Both the position numbers and the translations under genes were made by a program. A stretch of 13,165 nucleotides of DNA from Flavobacteriales bacterium UBA3364 (GTDB lineage: Bacteria; Bacteroidota; Bacteroidia; Flavobacteriales_F; PHOS-HE28): NCBI GenBank assembly GCA_002360495.1, contig DEQO01000135.1:1-13165 (forward strand). Direction: 5' to 3'. Numbering within the stretch: position 1 is the stretch's first letter; each line of letters begins with the position of its first letter. The notes beneath the pieces were generated by a model that saw nothing but the letters and a program-made list of their open reading frames with translations, was not told where the DNA came from and ran no database searches. Of the stretch, positions 1-6,258 are shown piece by piece.

Positions 1-221
1 GGCCGTCGAGGAGGAGGGCTTGAGCGTTCGGTGTGTGCAGGATTGAGCGGGTCGGCACCGGACCTGGCACCATTGCGGGTTCTGCGATGACGGTTTCCCC
101 GCAGCTGCCGATCACCTTTTTCCGGCACAAGCCCTCTGGACCGACAAGGCTTTGACCAAAGCTGAACGCGACGTCACCGTCAGCCTCGATCGTTCGGGAT
201 CCCGTGTATGCCTGCTCACCG
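1..221. other. Left-edge stretch without a supportable gene
   Basis: This stretch lies just past the point where transposase homology stops. The minus strand holds one unbroken frame of 77 codons (232 down to 2) that starts right after a stop codon and runs off the window edge. Its translation includes IEADGDVAFSFGQSL, loosely reminiscent of a short glycine-spaced beta motif seen in Bacteroidota exported proteins. The resemblance is weak and no start codon is defined. It could be the interrupted remainder of a host gene next to the IS remnant, or chance openness in GC-rich DNA. I see no RNA gene or terminator here. Confidence 0.3.
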
Positions 222-860
222 TCATAGGAGCATCAAGAGCTTGGCGCGCGAGCCGGGCGCATATACCACCGGTGTCTGCCCGCGCTTGGCGTAGCTGCGA
301 CCGCGCACATCGGTGTTCACGATCGCCGTCTCATCCAGCCAGTGGATCTCAGCCCCCTCGGCCCTCGCCTGCTTGGCGATGGCAGGGTAACGCTGCCTCT
401 TCCATTCTTGGATCGCGCGGTCGTTGCGCTCATAGGCCCGTTTGATCGGCTTCTGGGGTGTTAAGCCCCAGCGTTTCAGATAGTCGCCCACCGTGCGCAC
501 GCCCAGCACCATTCCGAACTCCCGCTCGATCAGCTGCATCACCGCCCCGCGTGACCAGAGCGCGAAGTCCAGCTTCAACTGCTCGGGGCGCTTATCGCAG
601 ACATGCTTGCGCACAAGCCGCTCTTGATCCAGGCTCAGCTTGCGGCGATCACCAGACTTCGATCCCCGCTTTCCTGGCTTCAATGCCTTGGAACCACCCT
701 GCTCGTAGAGGTCGATCGTCCGCCGAACCGTCGGTCACGATACCCCGGCCAGTTCTGCAACCGCCATCGGGCCGTGCCCTTGTCGATGCAAGCGTACGAT
801 CTGCCGTCTTCGTTCATGCAAGGCCTCCATGCTCAATTTCCTTGCGTCATCTCGCCTCAT
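222..860 (-). pseudogene. IS630-family transposase remnant, nonsense-mutated and C-terminally truncated
   Basis: Reading from the ATG at 858-860, the first codons encode a helix-turn-helix region (RRRQIVRLHRQGHGPMAVAE, then LAGVS) typical of the IS630 N-terminus. Codon 42 is TGA (735-737), where family members usually have an arginine (GVSRPTV); a single CGA-to-TGA change explains it. The frame then continues without shift through PTVRRTIDLYEQGG, a second winged-helix part (LIEREFGMVLGVRTVGDYL) and the start of the DDE catalytic domain, where WLDETAIVNTD carries the first catalytic Asp (about residue 176). Homology ends near residue 212 at a TGA (222-224), so the second Asp and the Glu of the DDE triad are missing. 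The usual length is about 340 residues. A TTG at 681-683 could restart translation but would lack the first DNA-binding motif. No terminal inverted repeats could be assigned. The element should be inactive. Confidence 0.88.
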
Positions 861-1070
861 GCCATAAACCAACGAACCCCGCAGTCAAGATCCAAGCATT
901 GATCCGCCGGATCTATAGTAGGTCCATTCGTGTGCATGGACGTCCATTGAAGACACTGTCTGAGCACCTGGCCATGGAGCGGCCACCACACCCACAAATA
1001 GTGGATATGCTTTGATACATGATCAGGCCATGGCAGCAACTCAGCAGACGTAAGAACGCCGCAGTCCTTT
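861..1070. other. Intergenic region between the IS remnant and the 808-residue gene
   Basis: No convincing gene is visible. A 73-codon minus-strand frame crosses it but overlaps the end of the downstream-reading 808-residue gene and the start of the transposase, and it resembles nothing I know. The region must contain one outer end of the IS630 element, but that end could not be placed; an ATCTATAGTAGG stretch at 911-922 contains the TA dinucleotides IS630 elements use as targets. The GTCCAT half-site cluster at 922-947 is listed separately. No clear rho-independent terminator follows the stop at 1071. Confidence 0.5.
922..947. repeat. Cluster of three GTCCAT half-sites, inverted with 8-base spacing
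   Basis: The hexamer GTCCAT occurs at 922-927, in reverse (ATGGAC) at 936-941, and again at 942-947. The first two copies form an inverted pair separated by 8 bases. The last two abut to form the perfect 12-base palindrome ATGGACGTCCAT. A related cluster with the same 8-base inverted spacing lies at 3699-3738, on the other side of the 808-residue gene. This could be a protein binding site or part of a small repeat; nothing in the sequence decides between these. Confidence 0.45.
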
Positions 1071-3497
1071 TTACTCATCGGCCAGGATCACCACCTGCGC
1101 CGAGAGTATGGAGTTCTTGGACATTATGTGCAAGCAATACACACCGGCAGAAAGCTGCGGTGTTGCGATCACGCCGGATGATCCGATGTGTTGGCCAACG
1201 GATGGAACTACTTCCCATTGGGCCGGATGCCACCGACCTGCCGCATCTACGAACGCGACTTCGGAATTGGCAGGCAGATCCATCCCATGGACTGTGAAGC
1301 GCAAGGGACCATTCGTGAGCGGATTGGGCCACAACTCCAATTCTTCATTCGGCCTTGGTGCAACTGCTTGTGGTAAAGTGGTGGTAATATCCTCTTGCAG
1401 CCGATAGATCACGAGGCCCGATATGGGTGTATCGTGTGCATCCATGAAGTCACCACCAGCAATAAGCATGGTGTCGTTCACCAGGATCTGGCGAACGTCT
1501 TGTAACTGGAATTCGTATTCTTCACTGGTACAGGCTCCAGTCACCGCATCCACAGAGGCGAGGTTCCCAGCATATGTGCCGTCGATACCGTTGATCGCTG
1601 TGAAGTTGCCACCCAGGTAAATACCGCTGCTGTTCGAACCGAGGGTTACCACGGTGGGTGAGATGCCGAACGGACCAGGATCCCAACTGGTGAGCTCGCC
1701 ACTAGGGAACTCCACGGCGGCGCAGTTCAATCGTGCCGCATCATTCACTTCCGTGAAATTGCCGACGAAATAGAGGATGCCATCGCGCACCTGCATGTCA
1801 TAGATCTTGCTCGAATTCCATGAGGGGGAGTTCCAAGGCACCTCGATCCCAGTAAGTTCGTGATAGGCGGCAATACGTGCGAAGGTTATGCTTCCGCCCC
1901 AGGGCACATAGACCAGATCATCTATGAAGAACATCGTCTTCGGAAAGTCCGATGAGCCGAATTCGACATCCCAAGCGGTCAGGGAAAGGTCTGCTAGTTC
2001 GAACGAAGCGATGTTGTTGCGTGGAAGACCATTGATGGATGTGATCCAACCAGAGACATACAACTTACCGCGGTGATCGTTTATCTCATGGATAAAATAT
2101 GAATTCGCGATTACTGGCGCCCATGGCAAGAGTTGATGCGTGTCGAGGTCGATACATGCCAATCCGGTGCGCGATTGACCATCGACGGAAGTGAACCGCC
2201 CACCCAGGAACAGGCTATCGCCTACAAGATGGAATGCCAGCAACAACGATGTACCCCCGACACCGCCGATCGTGATGGACCATGGCAGGAGATCACCGCT
2301 GACCAGATCCAAGGCCGCGAAGTTGGAACGCTCCACAACATCGGAGCGTTCGTACGATCCCCCAACGAAGATCCGATCACCATTCGGCACGATCACGAGG
2401 ATGTTCCCGTCAGGGTCAAAACCCATGGTCCAAGGATCCAATTCGCCGGTTGCTGCATCAACAATGGCCACACCATCCCGTGGTTCGCCGTTCACGGAAA
2501 TGAAACTGCCAGCGATGTACAGTTCACCATTGACAAGGGACATGTACCATGGCGCGTTGGAGAATGTGGGGGCCCACGGCAGCACTGCTGCGGTCGAACT
2601 GTTCAGTGATGCTGCGAATGATCGCGGTTGGCCTGCGACCGAACTGAAATTTCCGCAGATATGGAGTGTCCCATTCTCCAGTACCAAGGAGTTTGGCGGG
2701 CCATTCGTATTGGCCGTCCACGCTTGCGGAATACCTGAGGCGTAGTCGAGTTTGGCAAGGCCATCCCGGAAGGAACCAGAAAGCGTGGTGAAATCGCCGC
2801 CCACGATAAGCCCATCACCATCGGCGACCATGGTTCTGACCAAACCATCGCTGTTCACCTGCCAAGGGGTTACCGACCCCGTCGTGATATCCAACGCAGC
2901 GAGCTGGGCACGCGCCTGACCACCCACCAGGGTGAAATCACCACCCATGTAGAGCACATCGTTGTGTACGGCGAAAGTCCAAATGGCCCCGAGGGTATTC
3001 ACCATCCAACCAATGTTCGCACCTGTAACCTCATGCACGGCAGTAATACTTGATGGAGTTGAAAGGAACACCCATCCGTTCCAGCGTAACATGCGACTTG
3101 GGTAGAAATCCGATGGCACGTCAGGTACCCAAGGGATCAAGTTGGCATCTGCATCAAGATGCAAGAAGCGCCGAGCATCTTGATCAGCATAGCGTGTGAA
3201 GCCACCGATCAGGAAACATCCACCATCATTGTCCGGCAAAGCAACGCCAATGGGACCGTTCGGCTTTTTCTCCAGTTGTACCGGGCTGCCGTCGTTGGGG
3301 TCGAGCAACGTTCCGTACCAAAGCGGTTTGGCCATTTCGGAGAATGCCCCACCAAGCAGAAGCGTATCTCCTTTTCGTGCGACACATTCCACAACGCCGT
3401 TCGGGAACCAATGATCTTCTCGAAGTTTAGGACTTACCTGTGCGTGGGAGAAATAGCCTGAGGTCAGGACAAGGATGAAGATCAGGATCCGAGGCAT
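1071..3497 (-). CDS. Secreted delta-60/beta-propeller-like repeat protein with T9SS type A sorting domain
   Basis: This 808-residue protein starts at ATG 3495-3497 with a Sec signal peptide (MPRILIFILVLTSGYFSHAQ, cleavage near residue 20). Residues from about 45 to 700 form some eleven repeats of roughly 45-55 residues. The pattern is GG-x-F-(T/S)-x-V-x-G-x-x-R, then A-x-L-D-x-x-(T/S)-G, then PW; examples are GGDFTLVGGQAR, GGRFTSVDGQSRTGLACIDL and VGNFTEVNDAARLNCAAVEF. This resembles delta-60/DUF5122 repeats expected to build beta-propellers. Residues about 720-808 match a T9SS type A C-terminal sorting domain, beginning LELWPNPLTNG and ending with the strand pattern LSAGVYCLHI. By family knowledge such proteins cross the outer membrane through T9SS and are either attached to the surface or released. 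No catalytic motif is visible; ligand and role are unknown. It stands alone, with a candidate promoter just upstream. Confidence 0.9.
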   Translation of the reverse strand: MPRILIFILVLTSGYFSHAQVSPKLREDHWFPNGVVECVARKGDTLLLGGAFSEMAKPLWYGTLLDPNDGSPVQLEKKPNGPIGVALPDNDGGCFLIGGFTRYADQDARRFLHLDADANLIPWVPDVPSDFYPSRMLRWNGWVFLSTPSSITAVHEVTGANIGWMVNTLGAIWTFAVHNDVLYMGGDFTLVGGQARAQLAALDITTGSVTPWQVNSDGLVRTMVADGDGLIVGGDFTTLSGSFRDGLAKLDYASGIPQAWTANTNGPPNSLVLENGTLHICGNFSSVAGQPRSFAASLNSSTAAVLPWAPTFSNAPWYMSLVNGELYIAGSFISVNGEPRDGVAIVDAATGELDPWTMGFDPDGNILVIVPNGDRIFVGGSYERSDVVERSNFAALDLVSGDLLPWSITIGGVGGTSLLLAFHLVGDSLFLGGRFTSVDGQSRTGLACIDLDTHQLLPWAPVIANSYFIHEINDHRGKLYVSGWITSINGLPRNNIASFELADLSLTAWDVEFGSSDFPKTMFFIDDLVYVPWGGSITFARIAAYHELTGIEVPWNSPSWNSSKIYDMQVRDGILYFVGNFTEVNDAARLNCAAVEFPSGELTSWDPGPFGISPTVVTLGSNSSGIYLGGNFTAINGIDGTYAGNLASVDAVTGACTSEEYEFQLQDVRQILVNDTMLIAGGDFMDAHDTPISGLVIYRLQEDITTTLPQAVAPRPNEELELWPNPLTNGPLRFTVHGMDLPANSEVAFVDAAGRWHPAQWEVVPSVGQHIGSSGVIATPQLSAGVYCLHIMSKNSILSAQVVILADE

Positions 3498-3513
3498 GTT
3501 CCCGGCGTTTGGT

Positions 3514-3543
3514 GAAAGGTAATCACGCCGTAGAGCGTTCCAA
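3514..3543 (-). promoter_or_regulatory. Candidate Bacteroidota-type promoter for the 808-residue gene
   Basis: On the minus strand TTG (3541-3543) is followed after 19 bases by TACCTTTC (3514-3521). This fits the -33 TTG / -7 TAnnTTTG pattern known for Bacteroidota primary sigma factors except for the final base. It lies 16 bases before the ATG, so the leader would be only about 10 bases. That is short, and the assignment is tentative. Confidence 0.35.
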
Positions 3544-3698
3544 GGTCAAATTGACGTGAAAAGGCGAGCAGGAGGTTGACTGATACGAAATGCGCCACTG
3601 CGAATGGGCGTTGGATAGGTGTCCCCGGCATTTGGTATAAGTAGCCTTCAGCTAGTTGCGGTCCCAACCCCTCTTAGTGCCACCGCGTATGAACACCG

Positions 3699-3738
3699 AT
3701 GGACCTGAATGGACTATTCGATGTCCATTCAAGTCCAT
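3699..3738. repeat. Long inverted repeat built of four GTCCAT half-sites
   Basis: The 17-base arms 3699-3715 and 3722-3738 are reverse complements at 15 positions, with mismatches at 3705/3732 and 3715/3722 and a 6-base loop. Within them ATGGAC occurs at 3699-3704 and 3709-3714, and GTCCAT at 3723-3728 and 3733-3738, giving a symmetrical four-half-site layout. The inner pair is 8 bases apart, as at 922-947. There is no T-tract, so a standard terminator is unlikely. An operator-like binding site or the stem of a small repeat element are both possible. Confidence 0.55.
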
Positions 3739-3766
3739 AAGGCTTGCGCGGGTGCTTTGCCCTCCC

Positions 3767-4006
3767 TCACTTCCGGATCGCCCGAGCCACAATGATCACC
3801 AGCACTGCGCCTACGGTGGCGCAAATGATCCGGCCCGTGGTATTCGTTGCATCCAGGCCGAGCAGCCCGAAGACCCAGCCCCCGACCAGCCCACCAACCA
3901 GCCCGAGGATGATGTTCGCCAGCAGGCCATAGCCGCTGCCTTTCATGAACTGGCCTGCGAACCATCCTGCGATGCCACCGACGATCAAGCTCCAGATCAG
4001 TCCCAT
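3767..4006 (-). CDS. GlsB/YeaQ/YmgE-family small membrane protein
   Basis: This 79-residue protein starts at ATG 4004-4006 with MGLIWSLIVGGIAGWFAGQF, the typical opening of this family (also annotated as transglycosylase-associated or stress-response membrane protein). It is almost wholly hydrophobic and glycine-rich, with about three membrane segments: residues 3-20, 27-50 (ANIILGLVGGLVGGWVFGLL) and 58-76. It ends in the basic tail ARAIRK. Length and segment layout match YeaQ/YmgE proteins (about 80-85 residues). It probably sits in the inner membrane. Family members are linked to stress responses, but no biochemical function is established. It lies behind the rplS terminator, so it is probably transcribed on its own. 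A longer in-frame reading back to 4540 overlaps rplS in another frame and is not credible. Confidence 0.9.
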   Translation of the reverse strand: MGLIWSLIVGGIAGWFAGQFMKGSGYGLLANIILGLVGGLVGGWVFGLLGLDATNTTGRIICATVGAVLVIIVARAIRK

Positions 4007-4009
4007 ACC

Positions 4010-4039
4010 GAAAGGTAAGGACGACCCGGTACCAACAAA
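4010..4039 (-). promoter_or_regulatory. Candidate promoter for the GlsB-family gene, overlapping the rplS terminator T-tract
   Basis: On the minus strand TTTG (4036-4039) is followed after 18 bases by TACCTTTC (4010-4017), a good match to the Bacteroidota -33/-7 pattern. The -7 box ends 3 bases before the ATG, so a transcript from it would be essentially leaderless or would start inside the gene. Either the transcript is leaderless or the match is fortuitous. Confidence 0.3.
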
Positions 4040-4064
4040 AAAGGCCCCGCCGAAGCAGGGCCTT
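4036..4064 (-). terminator. Rho-independent terminator of rplS
   Basis: Read on the minus strand, AAGGCCCTGC (4055-4064), loop TTCG and GCGGGGCCTT (4041-4050) form a 10-base stem with a single G-T wobble and a stable tetraloop. A run of T follows, ending at 4037. It begins 16 bases after the rplS stop codon and should end the trmD-rplS transcript. Confidence 0.92.
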
Positions 4065-4080
4065 TCCAATGTGCTTTGGA

Positions 4081-4452
4081 TCACTTCGCCTCCTCGGCCA
4101 CCAGCACCTGGCGCTTTTCGGTGATGCGGGCGCTCTTGCCACGGCGATCGCGCAGGTAGAAGATGCGGGCCCGGTTCACCTGGCCGCGCTTGTTCACTTC
4201 GACCTTGTCGATGAAGGGGGAGGACACGGGGAAGATGCGTTCGACACCTACGTTGTTGCTGATCTTCCGGACGGTGAATGTGGCGGTGCTGCCACTGCCT
4301 TTGCGCTGGATCACCACGCCTTGGAATTGCTGGATACGCTCCTTGGTTCCTTCCACGATCTTGTAGTGCACGGTGATCGTGTCGCCTGCTTTGAACGCCG
4401 GGAGGGCGGCGAGGGGGGCGTATTCCTTTTCGAGTTGCTTCATACGGTCCAT
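4081..4452 (-). CDS. rplS: 50S ribosomal protein bL19
   Basis: The 123-residue product is a clear bL19, a protein of the large ribosomal subunit located at the 30S-50S interface. Diagnostic segments are FKAGDTITVHYKIVEGTKER (residues about 20-39), QQFQGVVIQRKGSG, the highly conserved FTVRKISNNVGVERIFP (about 59-75), and VNRARIFYLRDRRGKSARI near the end. The start is taken at ATG 4450-4452 (MDRMKQLEKEY), which gives the usual family length; ATG 4441-4443 three codons later is the alternative. The frame stays open further upstream to 4569, but that extension runs across the hairpin and into trmD and has no bL19 likeness. It lies 91 bases downstream of trmD on the same strand and is closed by a strong terminator. 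Confidence 0.98.
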   Translation of the reverse strand: MDRMKQLEKEYAPLAALPAFKAGDTITVHYKIVEGTKERIQQFQGVVIQRKGSGSTATFTVRKISNNVGVERIFPVSSPFIDKVEVNKRGQVNRARIFYLRDRRGKSARITEKRQVLVAEEAK

Positions 4453-4480
4453 GGCGGTGCGTATTGTGGGGTGCCCAGCG

Positions 4481-4499
4481 CCCCCGACACGGTCGGGGG
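4481..4499 (-). promoter_or_regulatory. GC-rich hairpin in the trmD-rplS spacer
   Basis: CCCCCGAC and GTCGGGGG form a perfect 8-base stem with a 3-base loop, 29 bases upstream of the rplS start. There is no T-tract, so it is not a typical terminator. It could be an mRNA leader element that controls bL19 synthesis, a processing or attenuation site, or a stability hairpin. Autogenous leaders are known for several ribosomal protein genes; assigning this one is inference. Confidence 0.5.
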
Positions 4500-4543
4500 A
4501 TAACAGCTCCCGTTGGATTTGGGGCCGCAATATTAAGCAACTT

Positions 4544-5251
4544 TCACCGATCCGTTGCCCCCGGATCACGCTCGGACCGGTCCAATAGCTCCGGCCGCCG
4601 CAGGCGAGTGCGCTCCACCGCCTGCTGGTGGCGCCAGGCGTCGATATTGGCCTGGTGCCCGCTCAAAAGCACATCGGGGATCTTCCATCCTTGATACTCG
4701 GCCGGGCGGGTATAGTCCGGGGGGGCCACCAAGCCGTCCTGGAAACTGTCGCTCAGGGCCGAGGTTTCGTCACCCAGGACCCCCGGTAACAGCCGTATCA
4801 CAGCGTCACTCAGCACAGCTGCGGCCAGTTCGCCCCCGCTCAGGACATAATCCCCGATGGAAACCTCCCGTGTTATCAAATGCTCGCGTACACGCTCATC
4901 AACACCCTTGTAATGTCCGCACAGGATGATCAGGTTCCCTTTGAGGCTCAGTTGATTAGCTAGTCCTTGTCCAAGCATTTCGCCGTCGGGGCTCATGTAG
5001 ATCACCTCGTCCACTTCCCGTTTTGACCGCAGCTCTGTGATGGCCCGGTGGATAGGCTCGATAGTCATCACCATGCCGGCGCCGCCACCGAAGGGGTAGT
5101 CGTCCAGCCGCCGGTGCTTGTCGGTGCTCCAATCCCGCAGGTCGTGTACCTGGACCTCGGCAAGGCCTTTCTGCTGGGCACGCTGGAGGATGCTCTCGTT
5201 GAACCAACTGTCCAGGAGGCGGGGTACGGCGCTGAGGATGTCGATGTGCAT
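4544..5251 (-). CDS. trmD: tRNA (guanine-N1-)-methyltransferase TrmD
   Basis: TrmD transfers a methyl group from S-adenosylmethionine to N1 of G37 in tRNAs with a G at position 36, preventing frameshifts. The 235-residue protein shows the SPOUT-family signature in order: DYPFGGGAGMVM (residues 51-62), MSPDGEMLGQ (86-95), CGHYKGVDER (111-120), the trefoil-knot segment IGDYVLSGGELAAAVLSDAV (132-151), then R153 before LLPGVLG. The DSF triplet (168-170) carries the presumed catalytic Asp, and YTRPAEYQGWKIPDVLLSGH (180-199) follows. The start is taken at ATG 5249-5251 (MHIDILSAVP), matching the family N-terminus; the frame extends 11 codons upstream without likeness. It is probably cotranscribed with rplS. 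The rpsP-rimM genes often found before trmD are absent here; a divergent gene lies upstream instead. Confidence 0.97.
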   Translation of the reverse strand: MHIDILSAVPRLLDSWFNESILQRAQQKGLAEVQVHDLRDWSTDKHRRLDDYPFGGGAGMVMTIEPIHRAITELRSKREVDEVIYMSPDGEMLGQGLANQLSLKGNLIILCGHYKGVDERVREHLITREVSIGDYVLSGGELAAAVLSDAVIRLLPGVLGDETSALSDSFQDGLVAPPDYTRPAEYQGWKIPDVLLSGHQANIDAWRHQQAVERTRLRRPELLDRSERDPGATDR

Positions 5252-5322
5252 GGGAGCGGAGTGCGAAGATGCGGAAATGCGCACCCATCAACGCGGTGGT
5301 ATGCACATCTTCGACCTGGCCA

Positions 5323-5355
5323 TTGCCGTGTTCCGGGTGGGGCCTCCTACCTTCG
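5323..5355 (+). promoter_or_regulatory. Weak candidate promoter for the 239-residue secreted protein
   Basis: TTG (5323-5325) and TACCTTCG (5348-5355) are separated by 22 bases. The -7 box has one mismatch to TAnnTTTG and the spacing is at the long end. A start near 5362 would leave a leader of about 30 bases before the ATG at 5394. It lies in the divergent spacer with trmD, for which I see no clear promoter. Confidence 0.25.
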
Positions 5356-5393
5356 GCATGCTACTTGCCAATGAATGGCATCATTGTACACCC

Positions 5394-6113
5394 ATGAAGA
5401 CCCTCCTGCTATCAGTCGGATTGCTCGCTACCGTCGCCGCCCAGGCGCAGAAGCATGTCTATGAGGACCTGTTGGTGCTCTATGTTGACGAGAAGTACGA
5501 GAAGTGCGTGGAAAAGGCCCTTACCTATACCGAGGGTGATGAAACGAAGAAGGACGCGCTGCCTTTCCTGTACATCAGCATGTGCAACTACGAAATGTCG
5601 AAGATCGAGAAGTATGCGGTGGACTATCCGAAAGCGGGCCGCGATGCCCTGAAGTGGGCGGAGAAATACCGCAAGAAGGACAAGGAGAAGGAGTTCTTCA
5701 ACAATTACGAGGACTACTGGGCCAGCTTGAATACGATGGCCGGCGAGACTGGTGAGAACCTGATCGATGACCCCAAAGGCCTGAGCAAAGCCAAGGCCAA
5801 TTTCGATGCGATGACAAGCTATTACCCCGAGAACCCGGGACCCTGGCTGATGCTGGCCATCGTGCAGTACAAGAGCAACCTGGCCAAGGAAGGAGACCTC
5901 AGTGTGGCCGCGTTCGATAAGGCCGTTGCCGCTGCAGGGGATATCAAGACGCTACCGAAGGACCAGCAGAAACTGCTGAAGAACGCGTTGATCCGTTACG
6001 CCGACCACCTGGTCTCGAAAGGCCAGAAGGACAAAGCGAAGAAGTATGCCTCCATCGGCAAGGACGTGTTCATGGAGGAGCCCGATTTCAAGGGCATGTG
6101 GGATTCGCTCTGA
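5394..6113 (+). CDS. Secreted TPR-like helical protein of unknown function
   Basis: The 239-residue product begins with a Sec signal peptide (MKTLLLSVGLLATVAAQAQ, cleavage after about residue 19), which supports the ATG at 5394-5396 over the longer open frame back to 5118. The mature part is highly charged, lysine-rich and helical, with segments resembling tetratricopeptide repeats: YEDLLVLYVDEKYEKCVEKA near the start, LPFLYISMCNYEMSKIEKYA, a central KAKANFDAMTSYYPENPGPW segment, and a final ALIRYADHLVSKGQKDKAKK. Proteins of this type usually act as protein-protein scaffolds in the periplasm. No catalytic motif or lipobox cysteine is visible. It stands alone, divergent from trmD and followed by its own terminator. 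TPR membership rests on pattern only. Confidence 0.85.
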   Translation: MKTLLLSVGLLATVAAQAQKHVYEDLLVLYVDEKYEKCVEKALTYTEGDETKKDALPFLYISMCNYEMSKIEKYAVDYPKAGRDALKWAEKYRKKDKEKEFFNNYEDYWASLNTMAGETGENLIDDPKGLSKAKANFDAMTSYYPENPGPWLMLAIVQYKSNLAKEGDLSVAAFDKAVAAAGDIKTLPKDQQKLLKNALIRYADHLVSKGQKDKAKKYASIGKDVFMEEPDFKGMWDSL

Positions 6114-6135
6114 ACGACGGTGATCCAATAACGGG

Positions 6136-6168
6136 GAACGGGCTCGCGAGGCCCGTTCTTCTTTTTTG
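6136..6168 (+). terminator. Rho-independent terminator
   Basis: GAACGGGC (6136-6143) pairs with GCCCGTTC (6151-6158) in an 8-base stem with a 7-base loop, followed by TTCTTTTTT on the plus strand. It starts 23 bases after the stop of the secreted helical protein gene. The minus-strand side has no T-tract, so it probably does not serve the RND exporter gene. Confidence 0.9.
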
Positions 6169-6258
6169 GTCGTCGTTGCAAGCTGTTGGCCGTCAGGCTG
6201 CCGACCTGCAGTACGGTCCACCAGGCAGGTGCCACAGGGCCGGACGACCGACGGCGAA

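Larger units (their letters stand above)
3498..3766. other. Intergenic region with two short repeats
   Basis: No convincing gene is present; a 61-codon minus frame (3482-3667) has no recognisable features and overlaps the start of the 808-residue gene. The stretch GTTCCCGGCGTTTGGT (3498-3513) recurs as GTCCCCGGCATTTGGT (3621-3636), 14 of 16 bases identical and 123 bases apart. The symmetrical GTCCAT cluster at 3699-3738 is listed separately. The stretch runs from just upstream of the 808-residue gene to just downstream of the small membrane protein gene, so any terminator for the latter should be here. None with a T-tract is evident unless the 3700-3737 hairpin serves. Confidence 0.5.

Noticed and set aside
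857..1078. A 73-codon minus frame between the 808-residue gene and the transposase
   Set aside because: It overlaps both neighbours, matches no known family and has no signal or domain features.
3699..3738. Terminator for the GlsB-family gene
   Set aside because: The stem is A/T-rich in places and is not followed by a T-tract on the minus strand; the ordered half-sites suggest another role.
3767..4540. A 257-codon frame covering the GlsB-family gene and extending back across rplS
   Set aside because: The first 178 codons are an out-of-frame reading of rplS and run through the rplS terminator; only the last 79 codons are credible.
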